DNA from: a virus
IMG/VR virus record: IMGVR_UViG_3300005338_000031
Location: 1-24,631 of that record
Strand: one strand, 5' to 3'
DNA length: 24,631 nt
The translations under genes and the position numbers were made by a program. Under the pieces are notes generated by a model. That model was not told where the DNA came from. It saw only the letters and a program-made list of their open reading frames with translations, and did not search any database. Shown here piece by piece: positions 22,261 through 24,631 of this stretch (position 1 is its first letter; each line of letters begins with the position of its first letter).

Positions 22261-22281
22261 AACCCCCGCTTCAAGGGGGTT
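22261..22281 (+). other. Leader stem-loop before the ParB-like gene
   Basis: A perfect 7-bp stem (AACCCCC with GGGGGTT) and a 7-base loop lie in the predicted leader. Downstream, CCTTTC can pair with GAAAGG that forms the ribosome site, so initiation may be controlled by folding. This is inference from complementarity. Confidence 0.45.
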
Positions 22282-22326
22282 GGGCCTCCTTTCGCCGGGC
22301 ATTTCAACCATGAAAGGAACCCCATC

Positions 22327-23235
22327 ATGACCGGCATCTACAAGCTCCCCGAGTACGACCAACACCCCATTGCGCAACAGCTCATGCCAGGAGGCATGGA
22401 CGACGCTGAGTTCAACGCCTTCTGTGAGGACGTGCAGGAGCGCGGCATCCTGTTCCCGGCCACGTTGTACGAAGGCAAGGTGCTGGACGGCTGGCATCGC
22501 TACCGCGCAGCCAAGCGCACGGGCAGCGAGCTGAAGTTCTTGGAGTACAAGGGGAAGGACCCCGCTGGCTACATTGCTTCATGCAACGTGATGCGCCGCA
22601 GGCTCAGCAGCCTGCAACGTGCACTGGTGGGCGCGCGCTTGCACCGCGACCACGGTATCACTCAGCGCGAGGCCTGCAAGAAGCTGGCCATCAGCAACGA
22701 GGTGATCACGTTGGTGCTGAAGCTCATCGACAGCAAGAACACCAAGCTGCTCAAGCGCATCGAGAACGAAAGTGACTTCACCCGTGGCATGCTCAAGGAA
22801 GAGCTGGAAGATGCGGGTCTGCTGCGTGCCAAGCCGAAGGAAGACGTGGCACTGCCCACCACGCCAGCCACTCCGTTCAGCGGGCTGATCAGCTCTGCTG
22901 CCGCTGCATCTGGCCTCGACTTCGGTAGCGATACCGATGGTACTGAAGATGATGACGTGGATGATCTGCTGGACACCGGCAAGGGTCTGAAGTCTGATCA
23001 GCGCGCCAGCAAGAAGCCCAAAGCCAGCGCAGCGCAGAACTTGCAGGAGCAGTACGAAGCGCTGATGGAAGATGAGAAGATCACCTTCCTGCAGATGATC
23101 TGGCCCACAGCTGGGAAGCTGGTGGAGAAGCACAAGATCGCAACGGCACATCAGGTCATCAAGAAGGCCAAGGAACTGACGCCTGAAAAGGCCCTTGCCG
23201 CTGCGGTGAAGAAGCCCGCACGCGCCAAGAAGTGA
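22327..23235 (+). CDS. ParB/sulfiredoxin-fold DNA-binding-like protein (302 aa)
   Basis: The N-terminal ParB-like domain shows PATLYEGKVLDGWHRYRAAK at residues 44-63, with the typical G-x-x-R-x-x-A core, then RRLSSLQRAL at 91-100. A helix-turn-helix-like stretch follows (ITQREACKKLAISNEVITLV, 111-130). The middle (about 175-225) is acidic and disordered, and the C-terminus (LQMIWPTAGKLVEKHK onward) is helical and ends in a basic Lys/Ala tail. Phages use such proteins as regulators or DNA-modification partners; no partition system is visible here. The frame extends upstream, but the ATG at 22327 is preferred because AGGAA precedes it. Its stop overlaps the next gene as GTGA. Confidence 0.8.
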   Translation: MTGIYKLPEYDQHPIAQQLMPGGMDDAEFNAFCEDVQERGILFPATLYEGKVLDGWHRYRAAKRTGSELKFLEYKGKDPAGYIASCNVMRRRLSSLQRALVGARLHRDHGITQREACKKLAISNEVITLVLKLIDSKNTKLLKRIENESDFTRGMLKEELEDAGLLRAKPKEDVALPTTPATPFSGLISSAAAASGLDFGSDTDGTEDDDVDDLLDTGKGLKSDQRASKKPKASAAQNLQEQYEALMEDEKITFLQMIWPTAGKLVEKHKIATAHQVIKKAKELTPEKALAAAVKKPARAKK

Positions 23236-24041
23236 ACCTTCAGCAAGTAGCACGGGCTCTGTACCACCACGAAGGTGAGCCCGGCTACCACCACTGTCAC
23301 CCCACCTGGGAGCAGCTAGGTGAAGTGACCCAAGGAGTGTGGGTGGCACACGCTAAACGAAAGTTGGCGGGTGACCCACACTGGTGGTCCATCATGAGCA
23401 CAGCGACGGCAGCACGCTTCTTTGCTGCCACCTCAACCCGTATAGGAAGAACCATGAGTGAACTGAACCTGAAGAAGCTGGCCGACCAGTTCGACGAGCT
23501 GGCCCAACAACTGACCGCCATCAGCGGCACCTTTCGAAATGCCTGTGGTGCTGGCAAGCCTGCAAGCGATGATGGAAAGGTTGCGAGCAAGCCCACTGCC
23601 CGAAAAGGAAAAGCTGCCGCAGTGGAAGCGGAAGACGATGGACTGAGCATCGACACCGTGCGTGAGAAGCTCAAGGAGCTGGTGGAAGCCAAGGGCAAGG
23701 ACAAGATGGTCGAAGCCCTTGAGTCCGTTGGTGCTGGCAAGTTGGCTGACGTGGATGAGTCGCAGTACCAAGAGCTGGTGGATGCAGCTCAGGGCATGAT
23801 CGACGAAGAAGACGAAGCCAATCCTGCTGCCAAGAAGACTGCGGCTAAGGGCAAGGCCAAGAAAGGCCCGACCCTCGACGAGGTCAAGGAAGCTGCGCAG
23901 GCGCTCATCGAAGCTGACAAGCCCGCGTACCTGAAACTGGCCAAGAAGCTGGGCAAGCCCACTGAGATGGACGAGAGCGACTACGCTGCCGCCATCGAAG
24001 CCTTCACGGAAGCCATGCCTGAAGGCGACGACCTGCTCTGA
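23232..24041 (+). CDS. Helical protein with internal duplication and two possible starts (269 or 195 aa)
   Basis: Starting at GTG 23232, which overlaps the ParB-like stop as GTGA, gives 269 aa. An ATG at 23454 in the same frame, with its own strong ribosome site, gives 195 aa. The extra N-terminus (residues 1-74) looks like real protein, with HHCHPTWEQL and GVWVAHAKRKLAGDPHWW. The rest has a coiled helix (LKKLADQFDELAQQLTA), a Lys/Ala linker and two related ~50-residue segments (139-188 and 214-261). Each has a D-x-V-[RK]-E helix and a later DESxY. The segments resemble a C-terminal domain in phage recombination or ssDNA-binding-associated proteins, but this is not verified. The unknown function may involve DNA. 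Confidence 0.7.
   Translation: MNLQQVARALYHHEGEPGYHHCHPTWEQLGEVTQGVWVAHAKRKLAGDPHWWSIMSTATAARFFAATSTRIGRTMSELNLKKLADQFDELAQQLTAISGTFRNACGAGKPASDDGKVASKPTARKGKAAAVEAEDDGLSIDTVREKLKELVEAKGKDKMVEALESVGAGKLADVDESQYQELVDAAQGMIDEEDEANPAAKKTAAKGKAKKGPTLDEVKEAAQALIEADKPAYLKLAKKLGKPTEMDESDYAAAIEAFTEAMPEGDDLL
23444..23456 (+). promoter_or_regulatory. Internal ribosome site and start codon
   Basis: AGGAAG with spacing AACC precedes the ATG at 23454, inside the open frame that begins at 23232. It matches the site style before 19494 and 24085, so translation very probably also starts here, whether or not the longer form is made. Confidence 0.65.
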
Positions 24042-24049
24042 TCAACCCT

Positions 24050-24067
24050 GAGGGTCACAGTGCCCTC
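24050..24067 (+). other. Small stem-loop between plus-strand genes
   Basis: GAGGG (24050-24054) pairs with CCCTC (24063-24067) just before the AAGGAG of the next gene. No T-run follows. It could modulate processing or translation. Confidence 0.4.
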
Positions 24068-24084
24068 TCATAAGGAGAACCATC

Positions 24085-24631
24085 GTGAGAGCTTACCACA
24101 ACGACTCGGCTGTGAAAGCCAAGTACGAGGCTCGGTTTGCGCAGCACCGTCAAGCTGACGCAGTGATTCAGGGGCAGGGCTACGAGAACGGCAAGGGTTG
24201 TTTCGTTGGCTGCACGCTGCAGAACTACAATCACTCCCGCTTCCCTGAGGAGCTTGGTTGGCCTGAATGGGTGGCGCGTCTGGCTGACACCATCTTTGAA
24301 GGGTTGCCCCAGAAGGACGCCCCGCAGTTCGGTACTGACCTGCTCGCTGCCGTGCCTGTTGGGGCGGACCTTGAAGCAGTGCGTGTGCCGTTCTTGGTGG
24401 CCGTACAGCAACGCAACCTTGCGCGACTGGTGAACAACACTGATCCGTATGTCGTGCAGTGCCGCGTTGCCATTCAAGGCGTCATCGACTCCTTGCTGGC
24501 TGGGGAAAGACCTTCTGACCGTGAGTCAGCGGCGGAGTCGGCGAGGTTGGCGGCGAGGTCGGCGGAGTCGGCGAGGTTGGCGGAGTCGGCGAGGTTGGCG
24601 AGGTTGGCGGAGTCGGCGAGGTTGGCGAGGT
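24085..24631 (+). CDS. Conserved phage protein with Ala-Glu-Ser-Ala-Arg-Leu repeats (3' end outside window)
   Basis: Starts at GTG 24085, with AAGGAG 7 bases upstream, and stays open to the window edge (182 codons). The N-terminal domain (RAYHNDSAVKAKYEARFAQH, then NGKGCFVGCTLQNYNHSRFP, with C39, C43 and H50) matches a family of phage hypothetical proteins I recognise by its start but not by function. IFEGLPQKDAPQF follows near residue 70. From about residue 148 the protein is a run of AESARL and ARL units, probably one long amphipathic helix. The Cys/His cluster might bind metal. Confidence 0.8.
   Translation, partial: MRAYHNDSAVKAKYEARFAQHRQADAVIQGQGYENGKGCFVGCTLQNYNHSRFPEELGWPEWVARLADTIFEGLPQKDAPQFGTDLLAAVPVGADLEAVRVPFLVAVQQRNLARLVNNTDPYVVQCRVAIQGVIDSLLAGERPSDRESAAESARLAARSAESARLAESARLARLAESARLAR
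24530..24631 (+). repeat. GC-rich tandem repeat at the window end
   Basis: Units of GCGGAGTCGGCGAGGTTG (18 bp) alternate with 9-bp partial units GCGAGGTTG and variants. The codons are almost identical between copies, so the array expanded recently by slippage or unequal exchange. It continues past the window. Confidence 0.9.

Larger units (their letters stand above)
21913..22326. other. Non-coding divergent regulatory region
   Basis: A 414-bp gap between the leftward primase-helicase and the rightward ParB-like gene. It holds the second 16-bp repeat, a predicted structured RNA ending in a terminator, a perfect palindrome, a candidate extended -10 promoter and a leader stem-loop. No convincing ORF was seen. 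Confidence 0.7.

Noticed and set aside
22579-23349. Minus-strand ORF opposite the ParB-like gene
   Set aside because: Antisense reading; the plus strand has the ParB motif and a ribosome site.
1-24631. Search for tRNA genes, CRISPR arrays, insertion sequences, integrase and attachment sites
   Set aside because: None could be recognised by eye. Short or degenerate sites could be missed without a covariance or profile search.

Overview
This window is part of a tailed bacteriophage genome (dsDNA, Caudoviricetes). The virion-assembly genes follow the phage P22 order and are close to P22 gene lengths, so the particle is predicted to be a short-tailed podovirus. The order is terminase, portal, scaffold, coat, gp4-like, gp10-like, three ejection proteins in gp7-gp20-gp16 order, tailspike and lysis. 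The DNA is GC-rich by eye and no tRNA, rRNA, integrase or CRISPR array was seen. A Gram-negative host is likely from the virion type and the GH108-type endolysin. A proteobacterial, perhaps betaproteobacterial, host is only a guess. Lytic or temperate lifestyle cannot be decided here.

Layout, minus strand, read from about 19.1 kb down to 1: terS-like gene, a 46-residue micro-gene, terL, a GNAT acetyltransferase, portal, a signal-peptide protein, scaffold, coat, a head-fibre or decoration-like gene, a 66-residue gene, gp4-like adaptor, gp10-like tail hub, two small conserved proteins, a fibre-like protein, a DUF6445/2OG-Fe oxygenase-like protein, three ejection proteins, beta-helix tailspike, holin-like protein and an endolysin cut by the window edge. 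Many neighbours overlap by ATGA or TGATG, so this looks like one late operon with translational coupling. The gaps just after coat and its two downstream neighbours each hold stem-loops.

The right part changes strand repeatedly. A lone plus-strand zinc-ribbon gene (19494-19790) runs convergently into a minus-strand primase-helicase (19780-21912). After a 414-bp divergent region come plus-strand genes: a ParB-like protein, a protein with an internal duplication and two possible starts, and a protein with a growing Ala-Glu-Ser-Ala-Arg-Leu repeat that runs off the window.

The two non-coding regions (19131-19493 and 21913-22326) flank the replication gene and share a 16-bp word. The first also holds a GTAACC array and a 64-bp imperfect palindrome, suggesting an origin or operator region. 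The second has a strong plus-strand terminator with no plus-strand gene closely upstream, a possible small RNA, a perfect 8-bp-stem palindrome and a candidate promoter. The least expected items are the antisense membrane micro-ORF at 2609-2770, the oxygenase-like gene in the tail/ejection cassette, the Sec-signal protein between portal and scaffold, and these two regulatory regions.
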